Below, in pieces: positions 1 to 9,251 of a stretch of 63,638 nucleotides of DNA. The stretch spans positions 1-63,638 of the IMG/VR virus record IMGVR_UViG_3300042884_000572. One strand, given 5' to 3'. Position numbers and translations under genes: made by a program. This DNA is from a virus. Position 1 is the stretch's first letter. Each line of letters starts with the position of its first letter. The notes under the pieces are model-generated. The model worked only from the letters and a program-made list of their open reading frames with translations, searched no databases and was not told the origin of the DNA.

Positions 1-94
1 CGACTTCTTCATAAGTCCTCATTGACGAAGTTCTGCCAATTTTACTTAATCTTACTTTAAATCGTTTGTAGAACCTGTTGAATAATTTTTTCAT
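1..94 (-). CDS. N-terminus of an unknown protein, cut by the window edge
   Basis: An ATG on the minus strand at 94 opens a frame that stays open to the window edge. The visible 31 residues start MKKLFNRFYKRFKVRLSKIG and are strongly basic. The rest lies outside the window, so no function can be given. It is the next gene downstream of the 188-631 gene on the same strand, after an A/T-rich spacer. Confidence 0.5.
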   Translation of the reverse strand, partial: MKKLFNRFYKRFKVRLSKIGRTSSMRTYEEV

Positions 95-187
95 ACGTTT
101 GTTTTATTGTTCTACAAATATATGAATCAATTAGATTAAAAAAAAATTTTTAGAAAAAAATTTCTCAAAAAAGTGGTTTTAATTTTT

Positions 188-631
188 TTAACAATAAGGG
201 GGGGAACATTTTTTCTTTCCGTCTAATCCTTTGATTTTACCTTTACATACTTGAATGGCGTGGCCATTAGCGTAAGCTGAGGGGTATACGTCATATTTTG
301 ACTTAGCAGATGTCTTACCTCTAGCACAAAGTTTTGTTCCTGTTTTTTTTCTACCTTCCATCATCATATCATCAGAATGATCTTCACCCTCCACTTCATT
401 CATTATAAAATCAAAAACTTGATCCATATTGTTTTTTGCTTCGGCAATATGATCTTGAGCCCAATCATGTCCATGTTCTAATATTTCTTCAATCATTGAT
501 TGATCCATATCTAACAATAAATCACATTGTCTTCTCATTTGTTCTAAATTTGAAAAGAACATATATCTTGAAGATTTTTCTTCGTGAGTTTCTCTAATAA
601 CTTTTCTAATGATTGAGTTTAAATTTTTCAT
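188..631 (-). CDS. small protein with DUF5872-like C-terminus
   Basis: 147 residues. The basic amphipathic N-terminus (MKNLNSIIRKVIRE) is followed by an acidic helical middle (about 20-90) with a Met/Asp-rich patch. The C-terminal 50 residues are basic and contain SKYDVYPSAYANGHAIQVCKG, which resembles from memory the DUF5872-type motif (K/R-x-K-Y-x-V-x-P-S-A-Y-A-x-G) found in phage and algal-virus proteins. Cysteines at the motif and at the extreme C-terminus (PPYC) could bind metal or crosslink. The IRE at the end of the N-terminal helix resembles a T4 prohead-protease site ((I/L)-x-E), so a packaged head protein is possible but unproven. Function unknown. Confidence 0.7.
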   Translation of the reverse strand: MKNLNSIIRKVIRETHEEKSSRYMFFSNLEQMRRQCDLLLDMDQSMIEEILEHGHDWAQDHIAEAKNNMDQVFDFIMNEVEGEDHSDDMMMEGRKKTGTKLCARGKTSAKSKYDVYPSAYANGHAIQVCKGKIKGLDGKKKCSPPYC

Positions 632-634
632 ATA

Positions 635-1009
635 TTAATTGTTTAAACCATTTGGTCCTCCGAGAGTAACCGCATTTAATTGTGTGACAGCATTTCCATT
701 ATTGTTTGTCCAAACAGGATGTGGAAATTGTAATTCAACGGGATTTCTATCACAATCTAATAGGCAAAGAGTATATGCCGTATTTGCAGACAATGGAATA
801 AACTCATTACAGTCATAACAAGAATCAAATAAAGTTTCTATATCATATACGGGACCAGCACCTGTGGATCCACCAACAAATGTTGCACATAATGTAGTTC
901 CTGTTAAACTTACAGAATAAGTTTCACCTGTCGTTGGTGTTAATGCTCCAGTATCCACATTAATGTAAACCCCAGTCTGAAAACACACCTCAAATCTTTC
1001 TGTTGCCAT
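635..1009 (-). CDS. hypothetical Cys-containing small protein, probably virion-associated
   Basis: 124 residues, not recognised. It is rich in Thr, Gly and Asn, with cysteine pairs (SCYDC, LCLLDC) and short alternating hydrophobic segments that suggest a beta-sandwich. The stop lies three bases before the next gene. A TATTTATA box sits 12 bases upstream of the ATG, suggesting its own transcript start. The neighbours are virion genes, so a small structural or decoration protein is the best guess. Confidence 0.65.
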   Translation of the reverse strand: MATERFEVCFQTGVYINVDTGALTPTTGETYSVSLTGTTLCATFVGGSTGAGPVYDIETLFDSCYDCNEFIPLSANTAYTLCLLDCDRNPVELQFPHPVWTNNNGNAVTQLNAVTLGGPNGLNN

Positions 1010-1021
1010 AATATTTTATTT

Positions 1022-1029
1022 TATAAATA
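1022..1029 (-). promoter_or_regulatory. candidate phage promoter box (TATTTATA) before 635-1009
   Basis: On the minus strand the box reads GATATTTATAA, 12 bases from the ATG at 1009. The same oriented box with the same spacing recurs before many genes in this window. Confidence 0.5.
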
Positions 1030-1034
1030 TCTCT

Positions 1035-2504
1035 TTATTCTGATTTAACATTTACAATAAAGAAATTAATTTGTTGCTTGTAAACATTAATCTGACCTGA
1101 AGTGGTTACTTTAATATCCACAAAGTATTCATTTGGTATTTTGTCTCTTGTGTCAAACATGAAATAATACTCATTTGGAGTTCTATTCAAAGTTGTCCAA
1201 TCTTGAACGACAACTTCAGTTGTTCCCTCTTTAACATACACTCTATATTGACCATCAACATTCGGAAGTTGTTTATTAGTGGTATATGCCTGTTTAATAA
1301 TAACCCCAACTTTTCTAATATCCGTATTTAATATTCTTTCATCTTGTTTTAATCCATAGTAAGAAAACCCGTATTGTGATGGATCATTTGTGTTCGTTCC
1401 AATTTGAATTGATTTTTTAAATGGATATAATACAAATTCATTAACTTGGTTAGGTAAATTGAATCCATTTAATTCAATATTGGACCAAGTATCTGTAAAT
1501 GTGCAAGGTGTTTGATAACCGATTAATGGGGGTAATGTAACCTCATAAACTCCTCTTGTTCTTAAACATGTTGGAAGGTTTTGGAGTCCTTGAATTGGAT
1601 TTCCTTGTGAGTCAGAAATTGAAACTAAAGGATTTTGATCCAAATTAATAAAATTACCATCTTCATAAATGTATAGATATAATTTATTTGATTTTCCCAT
1701 CGAAAAATTATTTCTATCATCTTCGATTAAATCGTTGTATGTTGTTAGAAGGTATGGTTCATAGAATGTTTGAGTATGTCTAGTAAAAAACCCAACTGAA
1801 TATGTTCCTGTGGTTCCTGATAAGTTCTCAACTTGAGGTAAATAAGCAATACCCCATCCTCTTGGGTTTTGAATAGCTCCACTTAAAACATCGTTAATTT
1901 CTGAAGTCATATCAAACTCAATATCTTCATTACCAAGTTCAAAGTGTTGTATATCAACAATTGTAATAGATGAAAATGGAACTAAACCTTGATTTCTATT
2001 ATCATATATTCCCGCTTGTTGCCAATCATTAATAGTTGTTCTTTCAAACCAATTTGATGGTCTAACAGAATATGATCTATTTGGACCTAATGGTTCAGGT
2101 ATATCATAAAAATCATACCCAACACCTTCGTCCCAAGTTTGAGGAAGTGCAGGATCAAAATTAACGGGGGGTATTCTAAAAAGTATTAAATCAAATGAAG
2201 TTGCTCTCATACTACCGTCAGGCATTGAGGTATTTAATAGTTCATTATTAAATGATGAGGTATTTGTCATCTTTAATATATGAGTCATTTCACTATTTAA
2301 ACAATTTGTGGAAATTATACCTTGAGCGATTTTTTCTCTTAATGAAGTTAAATCTATATCAAAGATAAAACGTGAATAACCAACAGGGTTTGCTAAACCA
2401 CCGTCCCCATAGTAAAGTTGCATAACAGGATTTCTTCCTGTGTTAACATAACTATTATATACTATCGTGTTGTTTCTACTAAAGTAGGAGTTATGAATTG
2501 ACAT
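1035..2504 (-). CDS. virion structural protein, possible DNRLRE-like N-terminal domain
   Basis: 489 residues. The N-terminus (about 10-60) shows Asn-rich strands, then LYYGDGG and YSRFIFDIDLTSL. This pattern resembles DNRLRE-type surface domains (a Gly-flanked strand followed by a conserved R/S-x-F-x-F-D segment). The remainder is beta-rich with several Tyr/Phe/Asn-rich strands and ends in KQQINFFIVNVKSE. It has no signal peptide or membrane segment. It lies next to the gp5-like gene with 20 bases between them, consistent with a tail or baseplate component. The family call rests on pattern memory, so exact function is open. Confidence 0.65.
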   Translation of the reverse strand: MSIHNSYFSRNNTIVYNSYVNTGRNPVMQLYYGDGGLANPVGYSRFIFDIDLTSLREKIAQGIISTNCLNSEMTHILKMTNTSSFNNELLNTSMPDGSMRATSFDLILFRIPPVNFDPALPQTWDEGVGYDFYDIPEPLGPNRSYSVRPSNWFERTTINDWQQAGIYDNRNQGLVPFSSITIVDIQHFELGNEDIEFDMTSEINDVLSGAIQNPRGWGIAYLPQVENLSGTTGTYSVGFFTRHTQTFYEPYLLTTYNDLIEDDRNNFSMGKSNKLYLYIYEDGNFINLDQNPLVSISDSQGNPIQGLQNLPTCLRTRGVYEVTLPPLIGYQTPCTFTDTWSNIELNGFNLPNQVNEFVLYPFKKSIQIGTNTNDPSQYGFSYYGLKQDERILNTDIRKVGVIIKQAYTTNKQLPNVDGQYRVYVKEGTTEVVVQDWTTLNRTPNEYYFMFDTRDKIPNEYFVDIKVTTSGQINVYKQQINFFIVNVKSE

Positions 2505-2516
2505 TTAGTTTTTCTT

Positions 2517-2524
2517 TATAAATA
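2517..2524 (-). promoter_or_regulatory. candidate phage promoter box before 1035-2504
   Basis: Minus-strand GATATTTATAAAG, 12 bases from the ATG at 2504. It ends directly beside the stop codon of the upstream gene. Confidence 0.5.
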
Positions 2525-4102
2525 TCAATTAATTCGAATATTTTGATTTAATATTGAATTATCTGCGTCTTGTAGAATTTTGTTAATTTCATCTAACTTG
2601 GTTCCGTCAGTTCCTATTGGAATTGGGGCTTCATTTATATTGTGAACATGTGATCCTAAAAATTTAACAATTAACGTAAGAAGTTTCATTAATTCATTTC
2701 CTCTTACCATTGGATCTGTATTTGGTAAAATTTGTTCTGTAAAGTATTCTTGTGGAATACCGTATAGAGTTTCTTTTGGTTGTAGATTGATTTTACTTTT
2801 AGATGGTATATCTGTTTTATGAGATAAAAAATAAATAAAATCTGAAGCCAATGTTCCGTAAGAAACAGGATTTGGTGTATAAATGTTTTGTATTAAAGTT
2901 GTGTTTTGTAATGTTAATTGTTGACCAACAACGTTTTTTGACCAAACTAACACACTACCAAATTGTCTATCTGATGGTAATAGTTTTATTTTTCTAAAAA
3001 AGTTATTAATCATATTAAAATCTGTAGTTCCCGTCGACGATAATCTATCAACACTATCTTTTGATGGTCTAAAATAAAAAGGGAATTGATCTTTTAATCT
3101 TGTATCGTTTTCTAATGGAAATTGGGTATATCCATCTACATTAATTTTCCCTTGATTAACACCATTTATAAATTGATTAATAATCTTAACACCCTGTTCC
3201 AAAGTTTTTCCTGTAAATTCCAAAGTATATTCAGGACCACTTTTATATTGTTCTAATGGTGTTGTCATATCAATTTCGTTGGTTTTAGTTTTGTCTTTTG
3301 GAAGTAACGAATATAATTTAATATTACCGTTATATGTCGTTGTTCCTGTGACTCCACCACCACTGGTAAAACCTGTTAATGTGAATTCATCAGTAATGTC
3401 CCATTCAATTAATTTTTTAACTACTTGAGAAAGATCAGTGAAAAGTCTTTTTTTGATTGGGTCAAATACTTTTTTTTCTTGATCGTAAATTGATATTTGT
3501 AAAAAACTTCTATTTTGTCTTGGTGTTGGTAAATTAAATTCTGCGGTTTGTGTTGTGATATTTTTTCCTGCCCTAATTAAAACTTCATTTTGTTTAACAA
3601 TAACATCAGAAGTTCCTCGACCTAAAATTGCATTATCACCTGGTTCAGGATATATACCTTTTGAGTTTCCTTTATTTTCAAAAGTTAAAGGATCTTTTAT
3701 ATTGTTGGCTTGTTTTAAAAACTCACCACTCGCCAACATAGATTCTGAGTTATGCCAATTTTCAAAAAAGTTATTTTGAGGTCTTGTAATTGGACCTTGA
3801 ATATAAAATTTTGAGTTGTCAATTGTTTGATTTGTGTTGTAGAAAAATATATGGATATATTCATCAACTTTTGGAACTTGACTTATATAGTAAGGTAATA
3901 GTGGTAAATAAATTAACGGGTCTCTTGAAGTCCATATATCTTTTTCAGGGTTCCAATCTTCAGGTAATACGTCTGATTCAACCTCATCAACAGGAAGTGC
4001 ACGAATTCTACCAAGCATCAAAGGATCTTGATTGTTAATTACAAAACCTTGAAAGATGATTTTGTCGTGTAATGCTTCAGTTATTTTACCTTTTAAATTC
4101 AT
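2525..4102 (-). CDS. gp5-like baseplate hub / spike protein with OB-fold domain
   Basis: 525 residues. The N-terminal region (about 15-115) has the OB-fold signature of T4 gp5 and VgrG proteins: FQGFVINNQDPLMLGRIRA, then a proline-rich loop, then PYYISQVPKVDEYIHIFFYN. This fold sits at the base of the central spike of contractile tails. The middle (about 140-330) carries a Gly-rich DNAILGRGTSDVIVKQNEV stretch typical of hub proteins. The C-terminal part has FLGSHVHNINEAPIP. I see no lysozyme domain, unlike T4 gp5, so cell-wall cleavage would be done by another protein. It overlaps the upstream gene by four bases, implying coupled translation. Confidence 0.75.
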   Translation of the reverse strand: MNLKGKITEALHDKIIFQGFVINNQDPLMLGRIRALPVDEVESDVLPEDWNPEKDIWTSRDPLIYLPLLPYYISQVPKVDEYIHIFFYNTNQTIDNSKFYIQGPITRPQNNFFENWHNSESMLASGEFLKQANNIKDPLTFENKGNSKGIYPEPGDNAILGRGTSDVIVKQNEVLIRAGKNITTQTAEFNLPTPRQNRSFLQISIYDQEKKVFDPIKKRLFTDLSQVVKKLIEWDITDEFTLTGFTSGGGVTGTTTYNGNIKLYSLLPKDKTKTNEIDMTTPLEQYKSGPEYTLEFTGKTLEQGVKIINQFINGVNQGKINVDGYTQFPLENDTRLKDQFPFYFRPSKDSVDRLSSTGTTDFNMINNFFRKIKLLPSDRQFGSVLVWSKNVVGQQLTLQNTTLIQNIYTPNPVSYGTLASDFIYFLSHKTDIPSKSKINLQPKETLYGIPQEYFTEQILPNTDPMVRGNELMKLLTLIVKFLGSHVHNINEAPIPIGTDGTKLDEINKILQDADNSILNQNIRIN

Positions 4103-4341
4103 TTTGATTTTGTTCGTTCAGAATATTCTTTATATAACAAATTATAAGTGTTTTCTAATTTATCTAAATGGTGTGTTAATTTAACTAAAGATTCTTTTGT
4201 TAAATTAAAATCTTCTTGGATAAAATCCATTGCCAATTGTAAATCCTTATTGGATCTATCTTTATGTTCTCTAATTATGTCAAGAATTTCTTGAGACTTA
4301 ATTTTTTTTTCGTTGATATTAAATGAATTTTCCATATGCAT
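4099..4341 (-). CDS. small coiled-coil protein
   Basis: 80 residues, mostly helical and charged, with a heptad-like C-terminal half (LVKLTHHLDKLENTYNLLYKEY). An in-frame ATG at 4335 is an alternative start and would shorten the overlap with the upstream gene from 23 to 17 bases. The end overlaps the gp5-like gene by four bases. The tight overlaps place it in the same baseplate operon; it may be a chaperone or a small hub component. Not recognised. Confidence 0.65.
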   Translation of the reverse strand: MHMENSFNINEKKIKSQEILDIIREHKDRSNKDLQLAMDFIQEDFNLTKESLVKLTHHLDKLENTYNLLYKEYSERTKSK

Positions 4342-6244
4342 CTGTTGGTATTGTTATTCCTGCTGGTGTTATGGTTAATGGACCAATTCCAATCGCTACT
4401 TTTCCATTTTCATCTATTTCTTTGGCATTACCATCAATCATCGCTTTTATTGATGCCAAAAATTTATTTGGACTACCGTCTGGCATTGGTCCTGTTGGGA
4501 TACCTAACTCTTCTAAATTTTGAATTGTGTTTAAAAAAGATCTGGTTGGTGAATAACCATCTAAAAGTCTTGCGGATAATAAAAGAGGTAGTGGTAATTC
4601 ACCTCCTGCCGCTGATAATGCATCCAATCGTTTTCTAACACCAATATTTAATAGTTGTAATAATTCATCCAACACACTTTTACATTCTCTAAAATCTTTA
4701 ACAATTTGTGTCAAAGCCGGAATTATAGCAACTATCGATAAAATTATTCTGTATTTCTTTTTTGTTTTTTCATCTGCAATATCCTTTAGAAGTAATGCGA
4801 CTAAAACTTTAATTTCTTTTTTTAATTCATTAAATACTGCTTTAGTGAACATCGCAGCAATTTTAGTTAAAAGTTCGTTGAAAAAGTTTTTAAATCTTTT
4901 TAAAAAATCTTCTAAATTAGATATTTGATCAAATATTGGTTGATTTACCATACCAGCAACAATCATTATAGGTAATACTGTTTTAGGTGATAAAACCGTA
5001 TTTATAATTGCCTTAATAAATTGTTGGAAGAACCCTGCATCGACAGATAACTTAAAAGTTGGGTCTTCATCAATGACAGGATATATAATACCTAAAGCGT
5101 CATTTATTTCATTAACATCAGAAGTATCTTCATTAAATTGTAAATTGTCTAAAGCGGTTAAAACGGCATCTAAATTCATTGGGACTTTTACATTATCACA
5201 ATCTTCAAATTCTAAAACACCTAATTTTATGTCTGAAGTAATTTGATCAATTATTCTTAAATCAACATCGTTAAATTCATAAAACGATTCATCAACATTA
5301 TCAACTTCAGAAACTTTTGATGTCCCTCCGACATTTATTTCTTTATTAGAATCCGAACATAGACCTAATATTCTTTGCATTATTATTAAAGATTTTTGAA
5401 TTGATGATAATTTTAATTTACCATCTCCTCTACCAAATGAAATTGATCCGGTGACATAATCAACCAAGTTGGTAAAAAATGTCTTATAATTTAATATATC
5501 AATAGTTCCATAATAATCATTTAAAAATTCATCAACTAATGCAATATTTTGTCTTGGTTTTAAATCTACTTTAAAAAAATTACCCTGTATTGTTTGAGCA
5601 TTTTGGTCAACATAACTTTCAACATAAGTTATATCAAAAAGATTTTGTTGGGACACCCCAATATAATCGTTCCCCGCCACCGACAAATAACTTTGATTTA
5701 AATTTTGTGTTCGATCATAAAGTTCTCTATTCATTGAGAAAGGAAAAGTTCCGTATAATACGGGTTCTTGTTCAAAAAATAACTTTCCAATTTTATCTGT
5801 GGGTGACGATTCAAAAATCCCAAAAAGATCCACAGATTTTACAGGAATATAATAAGTTGTATTAAATTGATAATCTTGTAAATTACTACACGCAAGAGAT
5901 TTTTGAACCTCTTCTATTATAAGATTTTTTATTTCAGGTTTAGTTTTTTTTAAAGAATTAACAAAAATTCTTTTTATTAACGTATCAGTTTCTAAACCAG
6001 AACCCTTCAATTCTTTGAGTTGTGTAATCAGCTCATCTAAAAAAGTTTTAGGATTTGTGGTGTGTTTTTTTCTGTATTTAACAAAATCACTTAATTGATT
6101 TGATAAAAATTTGTTTGCAGTTTCTTGTGAATCACCGGCCTTTTTCTTAAGTTCATCATAGTCCTGCTTATATTGTTTATATTTTTTATAAACATTTGTT
6201 TTATTAGCCGCTTTTTTTAAATCTTCATTAATATCAACTGCCAT
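4319..6244 (-). CDS. large baseplate-region virion protein
   Basis: 641 residues, not matched to a named family. The first 120 residues are Lys-rich and helical (KKYKQYKQDYDELKKKAG). The middle (about 120-330) is mixed alpha/beta. The C-terminal half is helical with hydrophobic stretches TVLPIMIVAGMVNQPIFDQI and IILSIVAIIPALTQIV, which could be membrane-active or buried in an oligomer. A Gly/Pro-rich tail follows (GPLTITPAGITIPTDAYGKF). It sits directly upstream of the gp5-like gene in an operon, which suggests a tail hub or wedge subunit or an injected protein. Confidence 0.65.
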   Translation of the reverse strand: MAVDINEDLKKAANKTNVYKKYKQYKQDYDELKKKAGDSQETANKFLSNQLSDFVKYRKKHTTNPKTFLDELITQLKELKGSGLETDTLIKRIFVNSLKKTKPEIKNLIIEEVQKSLACSNLQDYQFNTTYYIPVKSVDLFGIFESSPTDKIGKLFFEQEPVLYGTFPFSMNRELYDRTQNLNQSYLSVAGNDYIGVSQQNLFDITYVESYVDQNAQTIQGNFFKVDLKPRQNIALVDEFLNDYYGTIDILNYKTFFTNLVDYVTGSISFGRGDGKLKLSSIQKSLIIMQRILGLCSDSNKEINVGGTSKVSEVDNVDESFYEFNDVDLRIIDQITSDIKLGVLEFEDCDNVKVPMNLDAVLTALDNLQFNEDTSDVNEINDALGIIYPVIDEDPTFKLSVDAGFFQQFIKAIINTVLSPKTVLPIMIVAGMVNQPIFDQISNLEDFLKRFKNFFNELLTKIAAMFTKAVFNELKKEIKVLVALLLKDIADEKTKKKYRIILSIVAIIPALTQIVKDFRECKSVLDELLQLLNIGVRKRLDALSAAGGELPLPLLLSARLLDGYSPTRSFLNTIQNLEELGIPTGPMPDGSPNKFLASIKAMIDGNAKEIDENGKVAIGIGPLTITPAGITIPTDAYGKFI

Positions 6245-6250
6245 AATAAA

Positions 6251-6622
6251 TTATTTTTTCATTTTATATGAACCATCACTACTAATGTCTTTTTTTAATA
6301 AATTTTGAAATGTTTCGTCATCTAAATCTAAGTCTGAAAGAGTGAAATCTTCTTCTTTTTCTGTATTTTTTTGCCACATAGTAGATTGTAGTTTAGATAA
6401 TGTTAATTTTTTCTCAACACAATCATTAATAATTTTTTGTTGTTTTTCAATGACAGGACCAATAAGAGTCATATCTTCAGGTTCTTTCATCATCGTCAAC
6501 ATTTTATTTTGGATTCTAATTGCCGTATTTCTTTGTTCCACAAGTTCGTTATAGATTTCTTGCATCAAAGACAACATGGATTCTTTGGATAAGTTAATTT
6601 CTTTTTTTGGTGGTCTTGGCAT
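6251..6622 (-). CDS. small helical protein beside the sigma factor
   Basis: 123 residues. The basic N-terminus (MPRPPKKEI) is followed by two long helices (about 12-95) and an acidic tail with DFTLSDLDLDDETFQNLLKK. Size, acidic C-terminus and position just downstream of the sigma-like gene are reminiscent of late-transcription co-activators such as T4 gp33 (112 residues), which end in a sliding-clamp-binding hydrophobic/acidic motif. That link is speculative. It could equally be a tail-assembly chaperone because baseplate genes follow. The ATG lies four bases from a TATTTATA box. Confidence 0.6.
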   Translation of the reverse strand: MPRPPKKEINLSKESMLSLMQEIYNELVEQRNTAIRIQNKMLTMMKEPEDMTLIGPVIEKQQKIINDCVEKKLTLSKLQSTMWQKNTEKEEDFTLSDLDLDDETFQNLLKKDISSDGSYKMKK

Positions 6623-6634
6623 AATATATAAATA

Positions 6635-7378
6635 TTAGTTTTTAAGTAATTCTTGAACTAACTCAAAATACAACTTTTTATATTTTTTAATTGAATTTCT
6701 TATTTCTTTAGTGGATAGATTAGTCATCTCCCTAAGTTCAAATAAAATAATATTTTTGTTAAATTTGTTATTATTTGTGTCAGGAAATATAGTTCCATAA
6801 TTCTCAAACAAATCACATATTGCTGATCCTAATTTATGTTCTTGCTCATTACATTCGCTATCATCAAGATCTTGTTTTAGTTTTTCTAAAAACTTTTTGA
6901 TCACATATTCAGAACTCAAATCGTCATTATCAATTACGTATGACATTTCAGTTCTATTAGTAAGATCTGAAGAAATATCTTCATAAGAAATCTTTCTGTT
7001 CATTTCCTTTTGGTCTTTCATAATCTGACCCATAAGGTAATTTTTACAAATAGTCCCTAAGTATGAATACGCTTTCTTTTCTTTTGAAGGTTTAAATTTT
7101 TCAATCTTCGTCATCAAAAACGAATGAGTGTCGATATGTATTTCTTCATAATCCATATCTTTTCTATATAATTTATATCTTCTAATAATAGAAGATATCA
7201 TCTTATCTAAAGGATCTTTTAAAAACTCATTATATATTTTGTTACGTTCTTCAAAAGTTTCGGCCGTAAGAAAGTTTCTCACGGCCTCTTCTTCTCTTAC
7301 ATCAAAATAATTGTTAGTTGTTGGTTTACGTCCTTTCTTTTTCTTTTCTACCGATATTTCTTCACCACTCCCTAACAT
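6635..7378 (-). CDS. T4 gp55-like RNA polymerase sigma factor for late genes
   Basis: 247 residues. A sigma region-2-like block lies at about 55-130: helices before FKPSKEKKAYSYLGTICKNY, then LMGQIMKDQKEMNRKISYED. This is the pattern of region 2.2-2.4 in sigma-70-like proteins and T4 gp55. The C-terminal 60 residues (NLSTKEIRNSIKKYKKLYFE) look helix-turn-helix-like, so a region 4 equivalent may exist; T4 gp55 (185 residues) lacks a full one. The N-terminus is basic (KKKKGRKP). It would direct host RNA polymerase to phage late promoters, probably the TATTTATA boxes seen here. Confidence 0.7.
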   Translation of the reverse strand: MLGSGEEISVEKKKKGRKPTTNNYFDVREEEAVRNFLTAETFEERNKIYNEFLKDPLDKMISSIIRRYKLYRKDMDYEEIHIDTHSFLMTKIEKFKPSKEKKAYSYLGTICKNYLMGQIMKDQKEMNRKISYEDISSDLTNRTEMSYVIDNDDLSSEYVIKKFLEKLKQDLDDSECNEQEHKLGSAICDLFENYGTIFPDTNNNKFNKNIILFELREMTNLSTKEIRNSIKKYKKLYFELVQELLKN

Positions 7379-8184
7379 TAAATTTCTTGGGGTTCGTAAT
7401 TTATATCCCTCTCATTTGTGAAGAAATATTCTTTTTTCGCAGTGTCGATCCAAAATTTTGCTTCATCTTGCGTGATTCTATTGTCACCATTTTTGTAATT
7501 CCAAAAAATAGATCCTTCTCTTAAATTCATATGTTTGTATCCAATTCTTGGAATTGTCATAATTTTTGCTGAATTATGGGTCAAACGTAAGAATAATTCA
7601 TAACCAAAAGTAAGTCTCAAATTAGATTTAAATCCACCCACTTCTAAAAATTTTTCTTTTCTGAAAACCATACCTGATGTTTGGAAATTTTGGAAGGTTT
7701 GTAAAGTTTCATTTGTTAGAATACCCATTTCAGTTGAGATGTTTTGTGCAAATGTTGCTTCATTTGTAAATCCTGCAAATACCATTTTACTATCAATGTC
7801 AACAACAATCGGAAGGAATGCGTCAACATTTTTGTAAATATCCATATAGTTAATGGCATTTTTAAACCAAATATTTGAATATTCATCGTCAAATTCTAAA
7901 ATTGAACACCAATTAGAATTTGCAATTGACACTCCGTGATTAACTTGTTTTCCAAAATTTGGTTCTTCAGACCAACTTTCTAAAACTACATTTAAATCAC
8001 CAAAATCGTATGAAGTTAAATGTGATGTTAAATAATCTTCTGAACCATGAACAATGATTAATTCATTAACATAATCTTTTTGATTTTTAACTGATTGAAT
8101 AGCCTTGTCAAAAAAATCAACAAAACTGATTGCTTTCCCTGATTTGATTGGTAATATAACCGATACTTTATTTTCTGTGTTCAT
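7378..8184 (-). CDS. GT2-like glycosyltransferase
   Basis: 268 residues with a GT-A fold layout. The N-terminal strand KVSVILPIKSGK is followed by FFDKAIQSVKNQKDYVNELI, the usual start of GT2 enzymes. The acidic metal-site motif is ILEFDDEYSNIWF at about 88-100. The downstream ENISTEMGIL...SGMVFRKEKFLEVGGF segment matches the acceptor-side signature of GT2 proteins. It would transfer a nucleotide-activated sugar. It overlaps the sigma gene by one base and follows another glycosyltransferase by two bases. The acceptor is unknown. Confidence 0.75.
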   Translation of the reverse strand: MNTENKVSVILPIKSGKAISFVDFFDKAIQSVKNQKDYVNELIIVHGSEDYLTSHLTSYDFGDLNVVLESWSEEPNFGKQVNHGVSIANSNWCSILEFDDEYSNIWFKNAINYMDIYKNVDAFLPIVVDIDSKMVFAGFTNEATFAQNISTEMGILTNETLQTFQNFQTSGMVFRKEKFLEVGGFKSNLRLTFGYELFLRLTHNSAKIMTIPRIGYKHMNLREGSIFWNYKNGDNRITQDEAKFWIDTAKKEYFFTNERDINYEPQEI

Positions 8185-8186
8185 AA

Positions 8187-9245
8187 TTAAATAGTTTCAA
8201 ATTTTGATAGTTGATCTTCAAATGAAGTGATTCTTTTTTCAAAAATGTCACCAAATAAACTTAAAGTTTCATTTTCAAATTTTTCTTTATTACTAATTGT
8301 TTCGAGTGTTAGATTCATTCTATCAAACAATTCAGGATTTAAATTGTCTTCTAACCAATTTTGAATGAAATCAGATAAAACATCTACAATAATTGTTTTG
8401 TTGTTCACCCAAAGTCCATTATCTTCATTCATCCAAGAAGGAACAACATCAGGAACTAAACCTAATACAGGGATTCCCATTTTCATTGATTCTAATGGGA
8501 AAGTCCCAAATGAACTTGTTTGGTCAATCCAAATTGAAATAAAACTATCTTTCATTGCTTCGGCAAACTCGTTTTCACTTAAGCCTCTAAGGTCTCTAAA
8601 CGTAATCCATCTATATTGTGGAAACTTTACGTAAAAACTTTTGATAAGATTTGAGGTGTCTCTTTGATCTCTTGTATGGATATTAATAATTGTTTTTGGT
8701 GGGTATTCATTCTTTTGAAAAACATCAGAAATATAAGGGGCCACAACATCTACTGTAACATTTCTCATTACAGATTGGATTAGTTCTTTTTGTTTTTCTG
8801 AAGTTGTAATACATTTGTAAAACCCTAATTGTGTCCAGGATTGGCCAGGTTGTAAAGTTTCAAAGATATGATCAAAAGCTTGACTCAAAACAATTTTACC
8901 ACATGGTAATTTAGTGATTTGATCCATAACAAATCCGTAAATTTCAGGGATAATAATTAAATCATCAGGTGAAATTTCTAAACTTGTTCCTTCAATTGCG
9001 CGATGTTCTAACTCAGTCATATATTCTTCACTCAACCATGACGATACTCCAAAGTATTCAGGTTTTTCATGTAAAATAATGGCGTTATATCCATTTCTTT
9101 TTAATGTTAATGCCATTTGGTAAATGTATCTAACAGATGCCTTGGCGTTTCCTTTTGTGTCTTGAACCATAAAATAAATTCTTGAAAGTTTTTCTTTCAT
9201 TCTATTTATGGACAGTTCTAATTTTTCGTGATTGTCGTTGTTCAT
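8187..9245 (-). CDS. GT-B glycosyltransferase (GT4-like)
   Basis: 352 residues. The N-terminal Rossmann half starts at SRIYFMVQDTKGNAKASVRY, with MALTLKRNGYNAIILHEKP typical of GT4 N-domains. The C-terminal half has FGTFPLESMKMGIPVLGLVP, the E-x-M-x-x-G-x-P-V sugar-nucleotide motif of GT-B enzymes, followed by DNGLWVNN. No signal peptide. It is the second gene of a two-gene transferase pair with 7378-8184, separated by two bases. Donor and acceptor cannot be told from sequence. Confidence 0.7.
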   Translation of the reverse strand: MNNDNHEKLELSINRMKEKLSRIYFMVQDTKGNAKASVRYIYQMALTLKRNGYNAIILHEKPEYFGVSSWLSEEYMTELEHRAIEGTSLEISPDDLIIIPEIYGFVMDQITKLPCGKIVLSQAFDHIFETLQPGQSWTQLGFYKCITTSEKQKELIQSVMRNVTVDVVAPYISDVFQKNEYPPKTIINIHTRDQRDTSNLIKSFYVKFPQYRWITFRDLRGLSENEFAEAMKDSFISIWIDQTSSFGTFPLESMKMGIPVLGLVPDVVPSWMNEDNGLWVNNKTIIVDVLSDFIQNWLEDNLNPELFDRMNLTLETISNKEKFENETLSLFGDIFEKRITSFEDQLSKFETI

Positions 9246-9251
9246 ATCCTA

